From the NCBI GenBank assembly GCA_027491315.1, contig JAIXWL010000010.1, positions 248,001 through 312,000 on the forward strand: a stretch of DNA of 64,000 nt, read 5' to 3'. The stretch is from Cytophagaceae bacterium. GTDB lineage: Bacteria > Bacteroidota > Bacteroidia > Cytophagales > Spirosomataceae. Positions within the stretch are counted from its first letter, which is position 1; each line of letters starts with the position of its first letter. Below, piece by piece: positions 55,730-64,000 of the stretch. The notes below the pieces were generated by a model. It saw only the letters and a program-made list of their open reading frames with translations, was not told the origin of the DNA and made no database searches. A program made the translations under genes and the position numbers.

Positions 55730-56824
55730 ATGGAACAAGAGAACATTAAAAATTCATTTGATAATGAAGGTGAAATCTCCATAAATCTTGGAGAAATTTT
55801 AAAAGCAATTAAATCAAACATTCTATTAATTGGAATTACCACAACTTTATTCACCATTGTTGGAGTTTTATACTCACTAACACAGGTTAATGAATACGTT
55901 TCCACTGTTAAATTATTACCCGAAATAGATTCAAAATCTGGAGGAAGTAGTTTAGGTGGCCTTAAATCATTAGCGGGTTTAGCTGGGGTAGACATTGGTG
56001 GAGGAGCTGGAGTAGATGTTATAAGACCTGAAATTTATCCTAGTGTATTACAAAGCACCCCGTTTCTACAGGAAGCGTTGAAAAGTAAAGTTTTTGTTCA
56101 AAAAAGAAAAAAATGGCTTACTGTTTACGATTATATTTTAACCTCGCCTGAGCAAGCTCCACTACAAATTTTTCCCAAAGATAAATCTTCCAAAGAGATA
56201 AAGGAGTCAAGTATTACAATCCCTAAGGAAGGGCTATCTACTGAACTAATAAATTTAACTCAATCAGAATTGGCAGGAGTAAACAATTTAAAAAGTAGAA
56301 TCTCAGCAGAAACAGATAAAAAAAATGGCATGGTGACCATTTCTGTTAAATTAACAGACCCCGTAGCAGCTGCCATGCTTCTTGGATTTACTCAGGATTA
56401 TCTAACTAAATATGTTTCAAATTATCGAACTGAAAAGGCGAGAAAAGAACTAAAATTCCTACAAGAACGACATGCTGAATCGCGAAAAACATATGATAAT
56501 GCCTTAAGTAGATTATCCACCTATAAAGACCAGCATCGCAATACATTCTTACAGGTAGCTAAAGATCAAGAAAAGAAACTTCAATATGAGGTTGATTTAG
56601 CTTTCAATATTTATTCCAGCATTAGTACTCAAATGGCTGATGCAGCTGTAAAAATTCAACGGGAAACTCCAGTATTTAAAGTATTAGAACCCGCACAAAT
56701 TGCTTTACAAAAATCAGAACCAAAGAGAAGTATAATAACCATTGGATTCTTATTCTTCGGATTATTTATTTCATTGGTCATTGTATTTTTCAAAACTGCA
56801 AATCTTAAACAGATATTTTCTTAA
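55730..56824 (+). CDS. Wzz-type chain-length determinant protein
   Basis: A 364-residue inner-membrane protein with a first transmembrane helix (ILLIGITTTLFTIVGVLYSL, about residues 28-47), a large periplasmic domain with a coiled coil (QERHAESRKTYDNALSRLST) and a second helix near the C-terminus (IITIGFLFFGLFISLVIVFF). It regulates polysaccharide chain length and pairs with the export channel. There is no tyrosine-kinase domain. A terminator closes the two-gene operon, and no glycosyltransferases follow. Confidence 0.88.
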   Translation: MEQENIKNSFDNEGEISINLGEILKAIKSNILLIGITTTLFTIVGVLYSLTQVNEYVSTVKLLPEIDSKSGGSSLGGLKSLAGLAGVDIGGGAGVDVIRPEIYPSVLQSTPFLQEALKSKVFVQKRKKWLTVYDYILTSPEQAPLQIFPKDKSSKEIKESSITIPKEGLSTELINLTQSELAGVNNLKSRISAETDKKNGMVTISVKLTDPVAAAMLLGFTQDYLTKYVSNYRTEKARKELKFLQERHAESRKTYDNALSRLSTYKDQHRNTFLQVAKDQEKKLQYEVDLAFNIYSSISTQMADAAVKIQRETPVFKVLEPAQIALQKSEPKRSIITIGFLFFGLFISLVIVFFKTANLKQIFS

Positions 56825-56846
56825 AAAAGGTGTTTTTAATTCAAAA

Positions 56847-56878
56847 TAAAAGGCCAGTTCTCTCGAACTGGCCTTTTT
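56847..56878. terminator. Bidirectional terminator between wzz-like gene and infB
   Basis: AAAAGGCCAGTTC pairs perfectly with GAACTGGCCTTTT over a 4-nt loop, followed by further Ts. It lies between the convergent Wzz-type and infB genes. Confidence 0.88.
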
Positions 56879-56899
56879 GATATAAGCATACTTGAGTTA

Positions 56900-59695
56900 T
56901 TATTTCAAGGTACGTTTTACTTCTTTCATTTCGTAACATTCAATCGTATCTCCTACTTCTAGGTCATTGAAGTTCTTTACTGACAATCCACACTCATAGC
57001 CAAACTTGACTTCAGCTACATCATCTTTGAAACGCTTCAAAGCTGATATTTCTCCTTCATGAACAACCACAAAGTCGCGAATCACGCGGATTTTATTGGC
57101 ACGCTTCACCGTTCCATCTAATACATAGCATCCAGCTACGGTACCAATTTTTGAAATTTTGAATACATCGCGCACTTCGATATTTGAAGTAATAACTTCT
57201 TCAAAAGTTGGTGCCAACATACCTTCCATAGCAGCTTTGATTTCATCAATTGCTTGGTAGATAATGGAGTAGTTTCTAATTTCTATTTGCTCAGCTTCAG
57301 CCAATTTACGGGCATTCACAGATGGTCGAACTTGGAATGCAATAATTACCGCATCGGATGTAGATGCTAAAGCCACATCTGATTCAGATACTTGACCTAC
57401 ACCTTTGTGAATAATTCTTACTTGAACTTCTTCAGTTGAAAGCTTCAACAAGGAATCTGAAAGAGCTTCTACTGAACCATCCACGTCACCTTTTACAATT
57501 ACATTCAATTCACGGAAAGTACCAATAGCCTTACGACGACCAATTTCTTCCAATGTAATGTGTTTCCTAGTACGTAAAGACTGCTCACGTAAAATTTGCT
57601 CACGCTTGTTCGCAATTTCACGAGCTTCACGCTCATTCTCTAAGCAGAGCAATTTATCACCTGCTTGTGGAGCTCCATTTAATCCTAAAACCTGAACAGG
57701 TGTAGATGGCCCCGCTTTCTTAATCTTATTTCCGTGGTGATCAAACATGGCCTTTACACGACCATAATTATCTCCAGCCAACATCATGTCACCGATATTC
57801 AAAGTTCCTGCTTGGATTAATAGGGTCGTTACGTAACCACGTCCTTTATCCAATTCTGCTTCAATAACAGAACCTACAGCTTTCTTATTAGGATTTGCTT
57901 TTAGATCTAATAATTCAGCCTCTAACAACACTTTTTCCAATAAATCATCGATACCTAATCCTGATTTGGAAGAAATTTCTTGACATTGGTATTTACCACC
58001 CCAATCTTCCACTAACATATTCATGGCAGCTAGCTCCTCACGAACTTTATCTGGATTTGCTCCATCCTTATCCACTTTAGAGAAAGCAAATACGATGGGT
58101 ACTCCCGCTACCATTGCATGGTTAATTGCTTCTTTTGTTTGTGGCATAACAGAATCATCTGCCGCAATCACAATAATAACCACGTCGGTGATTTTAGCAC
58201 CCCTAGCACGCATCGCAGTAAAGGCTTCGTGACCGGGAGTATCTAGGAAAGTAACTTTTTTTCCTGATTCAGTTTGTACTGAATAAGCACCAATATGTTG
58301 TGTAATACCACCTGCTTCACCAGCAGCTACTTTGGCCCGACGAATATAATCCAATAAGGATGTTTTACCGTGGTCAACGTGACCCATGATGGTTACGATG
58401 GGAGCTCTTGGAACTAAATCAGCTGGATCATCTTCAATTTCTACCTCAACAGCATCAATTTCTTCTTCCGCTGAAATAAAACTCACTTCAAACCCAAACT
58501 CATCTGCTATAATAGTTATTGCTTCAGCGTCCAATCGTTGATTGATCGAAACGAACATACCCAAACTCATACAAGTAGAAATCACTTCATTGACGGAAAC
58601 ATCCATCAAAGAGGCTAAATCACTAGCTGAAATAAATTCTGTTACTTTTAAGATTTTTGATTCTTCATCTTCAGCTAATTGACGTGCTTCATCCGCTTCT
58701 GCCCGCTCCCTACGTTTAACACGGCGCTTATCAGCACCAAAGCTCTGCTTGTTCGTTGCACCTTGCAAACGAGCCATGGTTGCCTTAATCTGTTCTTGAA
58801 TATCTTTATCGGAAAGCTCTTCTTTAGGCCCTCCTGGCTTTGCACCCGGAGCAGCTGGTTTCTTTCCAAAATCCTTTTTCTTGAAATCGCCTCCTCCTGC
58901 TGGTGCCGGACGATTGGCTGTATCGTTAGAAACAGGTCGTTTTTCTTCTTTAATTATACGCTTTCTCTTGTGCTTTTTGTCACCCGAGCGATCACTAGGA
59001 GTAGGTAATTCAATTTTACCTAAAACTGTTAATCCTTTTAAAGTTTCACCCTTTGCTTCAATTAACTCAATATCAGGAATAGTTGACTCCACAACTGGAG
59101 GAACAACGGGTACTTCTGGTACAGCAGTTTTAGGTTCCTCCTTTAGGGGTTCAACCACTTCTTGTACTGGCTCTACCTTTGCTTCAGGCACCAATGGTGC
59201 CACTGGTTCCACCACTTTTTCCTCTACTTTTGGGGCCTCCACTGGTTTCTCAACGGGTTTTGGCGCAACAGGATGACCTTTTTTGTCTAAATCGATTCTA
59301 CCCACCACTTTTAAACCCATAGGTCTTGGTTCCTCCTCTTTCACAGGTTCAGGTTTGGCAACCTCTACCACAGGAACTTCAACAACTTTTTCTGGTTCAG
59401 GAGCTGGGGCAACAACCTCTTCAACAGGGGCTGGCTCAGGTTTTTTCACCTCGACAACCACAGGTTCTGGCACAACTACTTCTTCAACAGCTTTTTTGGG
59501 AGCTTCTGATGCTTCCAAAATATGATTCGCATCATATTCTCTAGCCAATAAGCTAAGCTGCTCAAAATTTAATTTGGCATTTGGGTTATTATCAATTTTG
59601 TGACCCTTAGCAGAAAGAAACTGAAGGATCGTAGACGTCCCCACGTTTATTTGTTTTGCTACAAGGCTCAATCGCATTGTCTTTTCTTCTGCCAT
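56900..59695 (-). CDS. infB: Translation initiation factor IF-2
   Basis: A 931-residue IF-2. The N-terminal IF2_N helix ([26 protein letters not shown]) is followed by a long low-complexity linker of Val, Pro, Glu and Lys (about residues 65-215) and a Gly/Ala/Pro/Lys stretch. The GTPase domain has [27 protein letters not shown] and FSKVDK motifs; domains II-IV follow and end [12 protein letters not shown]. It places initiator tRNA on the ribosome. It is the third gene of rimP-nusA-infB; 41 nt separate it from nusA. Confidence 0.97.
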   Translation of the reverse strand: MAEEKTMRLSLVAKQINVGTSTILQFLSAKGHKIDNNPNAKLNFEQLSLLAREYDANHILEASEAPKKAVEEVVVPEPVVVEVKKPEPAPVEEVVAPAPEPEKVVEVPVVEVAKPEPVKEEEPRPMGLKVVGRIDLDKKGHPVAPKPVEKPVEAPKVEEKVVEPVAPLVPEAKVEPVQEVVEPLKEEPKTAVPEVPVVPPVVESTIPDIELIEAKGETLKGLTVLGKIELPTPSDRSGDKKHKRKRIIKEEKRPVSNDTANRPAPAGGGDFKKKDFGKKPAAPGAKPGGPKEELSDKDIQEQIKATMARLQGATNKQSFGADKRRVKRRERAEADEARQLAEDEESKILKVTEFISASDLASLMDVSVNEVISTCMSLGMFVSINQRLDAEAITIIADEFGFEVSFISAEEEIDAVEVEIEDDPADLVPRAPIVTIMGHVDHGKTSLLDYIRRAKVAAGEAGGITQHIGAYSVQTESGKKVTFLDTPGHEAFTAMRARGAKITDVVIIVIAADDSVMPQTKEAINHAMVAGVPIVFAFSKVDKDGANPDKVREELAAMNMLVEDWGGKYQCQEISSKSGLGIDDLLEKVLLEAELLDLKANPNKKAVGSVIEAELDKGRGYVTTLLIQAGTLNIGDMMLAGDNYGRVKAMFDHHGNKIKKAGPSTPVQVLGLNGAPQAGDKLLCLENEREAREIANKREQILREQSLRTRKHITLEEIGRRKAIGTFRELNVIVKGDVDGSVEALSDSLLKLSTEEVQVRIIHKGVGQVSESDVALASTSDAVIIAFQVRPSVNARKLAEAEQIEIRNYSIIYQAIDEIKAAMEGMLAPTFEEVITSNIEVRDVFKISKIGTVAGCYVLDGTVKRANKIRVIRDFVVVHEGEISALKRFKDDVAEVKFGYECGLSVKNFNDLEVGDTIECYEMKEVKRTLK

Positions 59696-59736
59696 AAAAA
59701 TTACAAAATACTATAAATCATTCAATGTGTTACAAC

Positions 59737-60984
59737 TTACTCAAATTCAGCACGAAGAATCGATAAGATATCTTCGATCGTCTCCTCTTCCAACTCCGTT
59801 CTACGCTCTAATTCTTCTTTAGATAAAGCTAAAACCTGCTTGGCTGTATCCAAACCAATCTTGTGTAGCTCATCCAAAATCCAAGCGTCAATGTCGTCAG
59901 AGAATTCATTCAATTCTACATCTTCCTCGTCCAATTCATCTTTAGGCACATCACGGAAGACATCAATTTCATATCCGACTAACTTACCAGCTAATTTAAT
60001 GTTTTGACCTCCACGACCAATGGCCATAGATACTTGATCTGAGTTTAAAAATACCGAAATACGTTTACGCTCTTTATCAATCGTCATCGAGTTTAACTTC
60101 GCAGGACTCAAGGTTCTAGCAACTAATAACTCTAAATTATCTGTGAAGTTAATCACGTCAATATTTTCATTCTGTAATTCACGAACAATACCATGAATAC
60201 GGGATCCTTTCATACCTACGCAAGCCCCTACTGGATCAATACGATCATCATATGATTCTACAGCTACCTTAGCGCGCTCACCTGGTTCACGAACAATCTT
60301 ACGGATAGTAATAGTGCCATCATAAATTTCTGGAATCTCTTGTTCAAACAAGCGCTCCAAAAATACAGGTGAAATACGTGATAAAATGATACGTGGCGTA
60401 CCATTAGCCATCTCAACCTTGTGAATGATTGCTTTAATTGTCTCTCCCTTTTTAAAACGATCCTTTGGAATCATTTCAGTTTTAGGTAGAATCAATTCAT
60501 TGTCTTCACTGTCTAGCAAGATCAACTCTCTACCCAAAATTTGGTATACTTCAGAACTAACTAATTCACCCACTAAATCTTTATACTTATCATAAAGACT
60601 TTCTTTTTCAATGTCCTTTATTTTTTGAATCAAGGTTTGACGAGCTGTTTGAACTACGCGACGACCGAAATCCTCTAACTTGATCAATTCAGCTACCTCT
60701 TCACCAATTTCAAAATCGGGCTCGATTAATTTCGCCTCTGACAAAGGAATTTTATCAAAATCCCAAATATCTTCCGAATTATCGTCCACGATTTCACGTG
60801 TACGCCACATCTCTAAATCGCCACTCTCGGGATTGATAATCACATTGAAGTTTTCATCGGAACCAAATTTCTTACGAATCATGGTACGAAATACATCTTC
60901 TAAAACCGCTATCATCGACGGCTTATCAATGTTCTTTTCCCGAGCAAACTCTGCAAATGACGAAATTAATTCAACACTGTTCAT
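59737..60984 (-). CDS. nusA: Transcription termination/antitermination protein NusA
   Basis: A 415-residue NusA: N-terminal RNA-polymerase-binding domain (1-125, beginning MNSVELISSFAEFAREKNIDKPSM), an S1 domain, KH1 with VGMKGSRIHGIVRELQNENIDVI and KH2 with IGRGGQNIKLAGKLVGYEIDV. The acidic C-terminal region is short (about 60 residues) and lacks the two full E. coli-type repeats, which is usual in this phylum. It affects pausing, termination and antitermination. The start follows rimP by 16 nt. Confidence 0.96.
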   Translation of the reverse strand: MNSVELISSFAEFAREKNIDKPSMIAVLEDVFRTMIRKKFGSDENFNVIINPESGDLEMWRTREIVDDNSEDIWDFDKIPLSEAKLIEPDFEIGEEVAELIKLEDFGRRVVQTARQTLIQKIKDIEKESLYDKYKDLVGELVSSEVYQILGRELILLDSEDNELILPKTEMIPKDRFKKGETIKAIIHKVEMANGTPRIILSRISPVFLERLFEQEIPEIYDGTITIRKIVREPGERAKVAVESYDDRIDPVGACVGMKGSRIHGIVRELQNENIDVINFTDNLELLVARTLSPAKLNSMTIDKERKRISVFLNSDQVSMAIGRGGQNIKLAGKLVGYEIDVFRDVPKDELDEEDVELNEFSDDIDAWILDELHKIGLDTAKQVLALSKEELERRTELEEETIEDILSILRAEFE

Positions 60985-61000
60985 TGCTATCTCTCTTTTT

Positions 61001-61477
61001 TTATTGAAATGACACTTGTACTTTAATTTTATCTATTTCTGCTAAGGAAATCCAAGTAGACTCCTTAGCCACTATTACTCGATGTTTCAGCGTTTTTTCA
61101 GTTAAAACCTCGATCGAATCTTCATTGTAAGCGAGTAAAACTCCTTCAAATTGCCCCTCTTTCTTCATCCAAACTTTAACCTTTCGACCTATATTTTTTT
61201 GAAACTGCCATCCTTGCGTTAATGGAAAATCCAAACCAGGAGAAGAAACTTCTAAATTGTAAGCCTCCTCAATCCACAAATTTTCTTCAATATGATGTGC
61301 CAACTTACGGCTCAACAAAGCACATTCATCAATGGAAATCCCTTCTAATGTATCGACTAAAATCGTTACGAGACTGCGTTTAGCTCCTTGTGAAACCTGC
61401 AAATCCACTAAAAAAATAGGACCATCTCCCACATAAGCCAACAACCACTCCCTAATTTTTTCTGATAAATCACCCAT
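61001..61477 (-). CDS. rimP: Ribosome maturation factor RimP
   Basis: A 158-residue RimP. The ATG at 61477 (MGDLSEKIREWLLAYVGDG) matches the family; a longer in-frame start at 61582 would add 35 unrelated residues and run through a terminator-like hairpin. Key segments are FLVDLQVSQGAKRSLVTILVD, SIDECALLSRKLAHHIEEN and YNLEVSSPGLDFPLT. It assists 30S maturation. It is the first gene of the conserved rimP-nusA-infB operon. Confidence 0.93.
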   Translation of the reverse strand: MGDLSEKIREWLLAYVGDGPIFLVDLQVSQGAKRSLVTILVDTLEGISIDECALLSRKLAHHIEENLWIEEAYNLEVSSPGLDFPLTQGWQFQKNIGRKVKVWMKKEGQFEGVLLAYNEDSIEVLTEKTLKHRVIVAKESTWISLAEIDKIKVQVSFQ

Positions 61478-61490
61478 GCTTTTCCAATTG

Positions 61491-61521
61491 AAAACAAAAA
61501 GAGGGATTAAAAACCCCTCTT
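61491..61521 (-). promoter_or_regulatory. Terminator-like hairpin in the rimP leader (attenuator candidate)
   Basis: On the minus strand AAGAGGG (61515-61521) pairs with CCCTCTT (61499-61505) over a 9-nt loop, followed by TTTGTTTT. The structure ends 13 nt before the rimP ATG. No minus-strand gene precedes it, so it is more likely an attenuator than a gene end. Confidence 0.55.
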
Positions 61522-61581
61522 CATTTCTTAAATTTCCTTCGCAATTTACGCATATTTTTCTAAATAACAACCTATTCAGCA

Positions 61582-61619
61582 AATAGAATGGTATTTGAGA
61601 TAGATAAATCCATTCTATT
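61582..61619. promoter_or_regulatory. 10-bp inverted repeat in the fabI-rimP divergent region
   Basis: AATAGAATGG (61582-61591) and CCATTCTATT (61610-61619) are perfect complements separated by 18 nt. The site is just upstream of the likely fabI -7 region (TTACTTTG, 61635-61642) and may be an operator for a dimeric regulator. Confidence 0.5.
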
Positions 61620-61684
61620 CTGAGAAAAAATTCGTTACTTTGGAGGCAAAATCACAAAAATTCAATCGATCTAGATCGCTTCAT

Positions 61685-62500
61685 ATGGCATATCAATTAC
61701 TTAAAGGAAAAAGAGGTATTATTTCTGGCGCATTAAACGAAGATTCCATCGCCTGGAAAATTGCAGAAAGAGCTCACGAGGAAGGAGCAACTTTCACCTT
61801 GACCAATGCTCCACTCGCTATGCGCATGGGAGAAATCAATCACCTAGCTGAAAAATGCGGAGCCAAAGTTATCGGTGCTGATGCCACTTCGATTGAAGAT
61901 TTAGAAAAACTTTACGATGAGTCCATCGAATTTTTAGGCGGGCCAATCGACTTTGTATTGCATTCCATTGGAATGAGCACGAACATCCGCAAAGGACGTG
62001 AATATGGAGATTTAAATTATGAATGGTTTTTAAAATCATTGGATGTATCTGCTCTTTCCTTCCACAAAATGCTTCAGGTAGCTCAGAAAAAAGATGCTAT
62101 CGCTCAAGGAGGGTCTGTTGTAGCTTTATCATACATCGCTGCTCAACGTTCTTTCCCTGATTATACGGACATGGCTCAAGCGAAAGCCATGTTGGAATCC
62201 ATCGCGAGATCCTATGGTTATCACTATGGTAAAGCTAAAGGAGTACGTATTAATACAGTTTCTCAATCTCCAACCAAAACAACAGCTGGAACAGGGATAA
62301 GTGGTTTCAATGCATTCTATGAATATGCCAACCAAATGTCTCCATTAGGCAATGCTACTGCTGATGATTGTGCAGATTATGTTATTACCTTATTTTCTGA
62401 TTTAACTCGTAAAGTAACTATGCAAAACTTATTCCATGATGGAGGTTTCTCTTGTGTAGGTATTTCAGAGGAAATTGTTGAAAAGATGGAAAAACAATAA
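61685..62500 (+). CDS. fabI: Enoyl-[acyl-carrier-protein] reductase (NADH)
   Basis: A 271-residue SDR-type FabI. I start at ATG 61685 (MAYQLLKGKRGIISGALNEDSIAW), not an upstream TTG. The nucleotide-binding GIISGALNEDSIAWKIA segment, FVLHSIGMS near residue 92 and the Tyr-x6-Lys catalytic pair in DYTDMAQAKAM are present. It catalyses the last reduction of fatty-acid elongation. The closely spaced inverted repeat upstream suggests regulated transcription. DUF4833 follows after 29 nt. Confidence 0.95.
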   Translation: MAYQLLKGKRGIISGALNEDSIAWKIAERAHEEGATFTLTNAPLAMRMGEINHLAEKCGAKVIGADATSIEDLEKLYDESIEFLGGPIDFVLHSIGMSTNIRKGREYGDLNYEWFLKSLDVSALSFHKMLQVAQKKDAIAQGGSVVALSYIAAQRSFPDYTDMAQAKAMLESIARSYGYHYGKAKGVRINTVSQSPTKTTAGTGISGFNAFYEYANQMSPLGNATADDCADYVITLFSDLTRKVTMQNLFHDGGFSCVGISEEIVEKMEKQ

Positions 62501-62529
62501 TCATTTTCGTATTTCAGCTAAGCTTTACC

Positions 62530-63075
62530 TTGAGATTACTTTCAACTTTTATTCGGATTTTTTTGTGGCTAATTGTAGGTACTTTCCCGGCATTGGCCAC
62601 TTACGAAGTTTTTCCTAATCCCCCAGAAAGTGCTATTAGGTTATTCTACATTCAACGTAGTTCTAATTCGAATGTGGTGGTCTATGACGCTAATTTAACA
62701 AGTTCTAAAGCCTTAAATTCAAAAAATCCGGTACATACTTATTGGATTAGGTATGCAGAAAAAGGCCAACAAGAAGAATTGTCTTCCATTCAGAAAACCT
62801 TAGCATACGGCTTATATACCAACAAAATTCCAAGTGAAATTGAACCTGCTTATGAAGCCTATTTTTTGGCATACAGGAAAAGGAAATTTGTTGTCAAACT
62901 AGACCCCAAAGGTCTACCCATTGCCTTATTCCCAATCAACGGAAAGCTTCAAGTCCTAAAAAGAGTCTTTGTGAGCGTAGACGAAAGTAAATTTATGCCT
63001 TCGGTCAATTACATTGAATTATTTGGTAAAGACCCCATATCAGGCAAAGAAGTCTACGAGCGCTTTAAACCATGA
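62530..63075 (+). CDS. DUF4833 family secreted protein
   Basis: A 181-residue protein with a signal peptide that only makes sense from a TTG start at 62530 (MRLLSTFIRIFLWLIVGTFPALA). No ATG exists in frame nearby. The mature part resembles DUF4833: FYIQRSSNSNVVVYDANL, VHTYWIRYAEKGQQEELSSIQKTLAYGLY and a C-terminal VNYIELFGKDPISGKEVYERF. The function of this family is unknown. It follows fabI and may be co-transcribed. Confidence 0.75.
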   Translation: MRLLSTFIRIFLWLIVGTFPALATYEVFPNPPESAIRLFYIQRSSNSNVVVYDANLTSSKALNSKNPVHTYWIRYAEKGQQEELSSIQKTLAYGLYTNKIPSEIEPAYEAYFLAYRKRKFVVKLDPKGLPIALFPINGKLQVLKRVFVSVDESKFMPSVNYIELFGKDPISGKEVYERFKP

Positions 63076-63081
63076 TTTCTT

Positions 63082-63281
63082 AACGCTGTCAAGGTTTAAA
63101 ACCTTGACAGCGTTGGTAAAATTGGCATTTTTATTTTTAAAATCCCTCCAGTTTTTTGATAAATTAAATTAAAATCAATCTGTTGATTTTATGAGAAAAA
63201 TATCAATTTTTAAAAACAGATGTAAGCAAAGAAAGAATAGCTTTGCCTAACGCTGTCAAGGTTTAAAACCTTGACAGCGTT
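63082..63281. repeat. Palindrome copies F and G with intervening hairpins
   Basis: Copy F (63082-63114) and copy G (63249-63281) are both exact consensus 33-nt palindromes (arm AACGCTGTCAAGGTT, spacer TAA). Between them (134 nt) lie a hairpin AAAATCAA-tctg-TTGATTTT at 63171-63190 and GCAAAG/CTTTGC at 63226-63231 and 63241-63246, but no gene. It sits between convergent genes and could also terminate both. Confidence 0.85.
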
Positions 63282-63299
63282 GAAAAAAAATCCCAAAAC

Positions 63300-64000
63300 T
63301 TACCACTGATACTTCAAGGCAAGCAATAGATTCCATGGCTGAGTTGAATATCCATACGATTCAACAAATGTTTGATTGTACAAATTTTTAATCAAAAGAT
63401 TGAATTGCAACTGCTTACTTATCTGATAACTACTTTGTAACTCCGACCAGACATAGGGTTTCAATTGCTTAGAAACCACGCTGAATGATGCCTCATCATA
63501 AACAAAATCAGTTCTTTTAGCTTGCCAATGATGCATCCATGACACTTGCCATTTCGCATTAATTTGGTAACTCAAATTTAATACCACAGAATGCGCAGGC
63601 CGCCTTATTAAGGAAGAATAAGTACTATCCTTCCCTGCGATTTTATTTGTCAGATTTCCATCGAGAAAAGTGTAATTCAGGGACGAATTAAATCGCCCTG
63701 TTTTATAGTTACCCTCCAATTCAAGCCCTCGAGTATTTTGTTTGGAAACATTGACATATTCTCCATAAGGATCTACGCTTTTCGATTGAAAAACAATCCC
63801 ATCTTTCACTGTGTTTTGAAAACCGACTATCCTAGCCGACCAAGCTGCCTGTGCGACTGACAATCCAATTTCTAAAGTTGATCCTAATTCTGGCTTCAAG
63901 GCACTATTTCCATAAGGAGAATATAATTGATACAAGGAAGGAACCTTGAATCCGGAATAAACATTAGAAAACAACTTCAAGTCCTTCGTTAAAAATAAAT
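63300..64000 (-). CDS. TonB-dependent receptor, C-terminal part (5' partial)
   Basis: The frame runs off the window end; codons upstream of 63980 continue as FLTKDL, so only the C-terminal beta-barrel (about 233 codons) is seen. It has the TonB-receptor pattern with FSNVYSGFKVPSLYQLYSPYGNSALKPELGSTLEIGL, strands rich in alternating aromatic residues and a terminal YQW, the outer-membrane assembly signal. The GFKVPSLYQLYSPYGN-SALKPE stretch resembles BtuB-type vitamin B12 receptors, but the plug domain is missing here, so the substrate is uncertain. Confidence 0.8.
   Translation of the reverse strand, partial: LFLTKDLKLFSNVYSGFKVPSLYQLYSPYGNSALKPELGSTLEIGLSVAQAAWSARIVGFQNTVKDGIVFQSKSVDPYGEYVNVSKQNTRGLELEGNYKTGRFNSSLNYTFLDGNLTNKIAGKDSTYSSLIRRPAHSVVLNLSYQINAKWQVSWMHHWQAKRTDFVYDEASFSVVSKQLKPYVWSELQSSYQISKQLQFNLLIKNLYNQTFVESYGYSTQPWNLLLALKYQW

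Noticed and set aside
58881-59276. 131-codon plus-strand frame opposite infB
   Set aside because: Also antisense to the IF-2 linker and with no homologous features.
59283-59525. Long plus-strand frame rich in Ser, Thr and Gly opposite infB
   Set aside because: It is the antisense shadow of the low-complexity Pro/Glu/Val linker of IF-2; composition follows from codon bias.
61505-61640. tRNA gene ahead of rimP, as in E. coli
   Set aside because: No cloverleaf or T-loop sequence; only the hairpin and inverted repeat are present.
6663-63281. CRISPR-like interpretation of the 33-nt repeats
   Set aside because: Copies are kilobases apart, palindromic, without regular spacers or cas genes.

Overview
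The window looks like chromosomal DNA of a low-GC Bacteroidota member, most likely a Cytophagales bacterium. Supporting signs are a type IX secretion/gliding gene pair (PorP/SprF next to a protein with a gliding-associated C-terminal domain), several ASPIC/UnbV, DUF1080, DUF4954, DUF4833 and DUF4965 family proteins, a lack of Shine-Dalgarno sequences, and promoters of the TTTG / TAnnTTTG type. I cannot name the genus from sequence alone. I saw no rRNA, tRNA, CRISPR array, prophage or intact insertion sequence.

Layout. 1-4518: three overlapping plus-strand genes (FG-GAP/ASPIC protein, vanadium-type haloperoxidase lipoprotein, DUF1080 protein). 4780-6615: glmS. 6616-8605: a decayed-looking leucine-rich-repeat gene and a methyltransferase. 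8606-10120: an S10 peptidase. 10637-17555: a plus-strand run of a DUF4965 hydrolase, a zinc dehydrogenase, an ABC exporter, a LolA-like protein, a flavin reductase and an MmcQ/YjbR protein. 17660-22425: a sugar isomerase-like protein, a GH130-like protein, a VOC protein and DUF4954. 22507-30856: an M28 peptidase, gcvP, and a beta-oxidation pair. 31119-38035: rocD, ygiD, rho and the biotin genes bioF-bioD-bioA. 38025-42541: an NTF2-like protein, a GMC oxidoreductase, a HupE-like protein, nrdB and an outer-membrane protein. 42628-48987: uvrA, a stand-alone nuoN and a long purF-like gene. 49119-56824: a gliding/T9SS pair and a polysaccharide export pair. 56900-61477 (minus): rimP-nusA-infB. 61685-64000: fabI, a DUF4833 protein and the 3' part of a TonB-dependent receptor gene.

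Most genes are core metabolism or information processing, so the window is largely ordinary chromosome. The unexplained structure is intergenic. Seven copies of a 33-nt palindrome (15-nt arms around a 3-nt spacer) are spread over the window. One copy has its arms swapped, two share a longer 59-nt identical block, one is nested inside a second inverted repeat, and two flank a 134-nt spacer. A different 33-nt palindrome with a TTGACA core at the same arm position lies upstream of rocD. Five of the seven copies sit between convergent genes, which suggests an end-of-transcript role or site preference, but one lies between divergent genes. Other points to check are a strong promoter and 5' hairpin ahead of rho, a terminator-like hairpin just ahead of rimP, a 10-bp inverted repeat between fabI and rimP, a nuoN without other nuo genes, and a PurF-like protein with an altered glutaminase motif.
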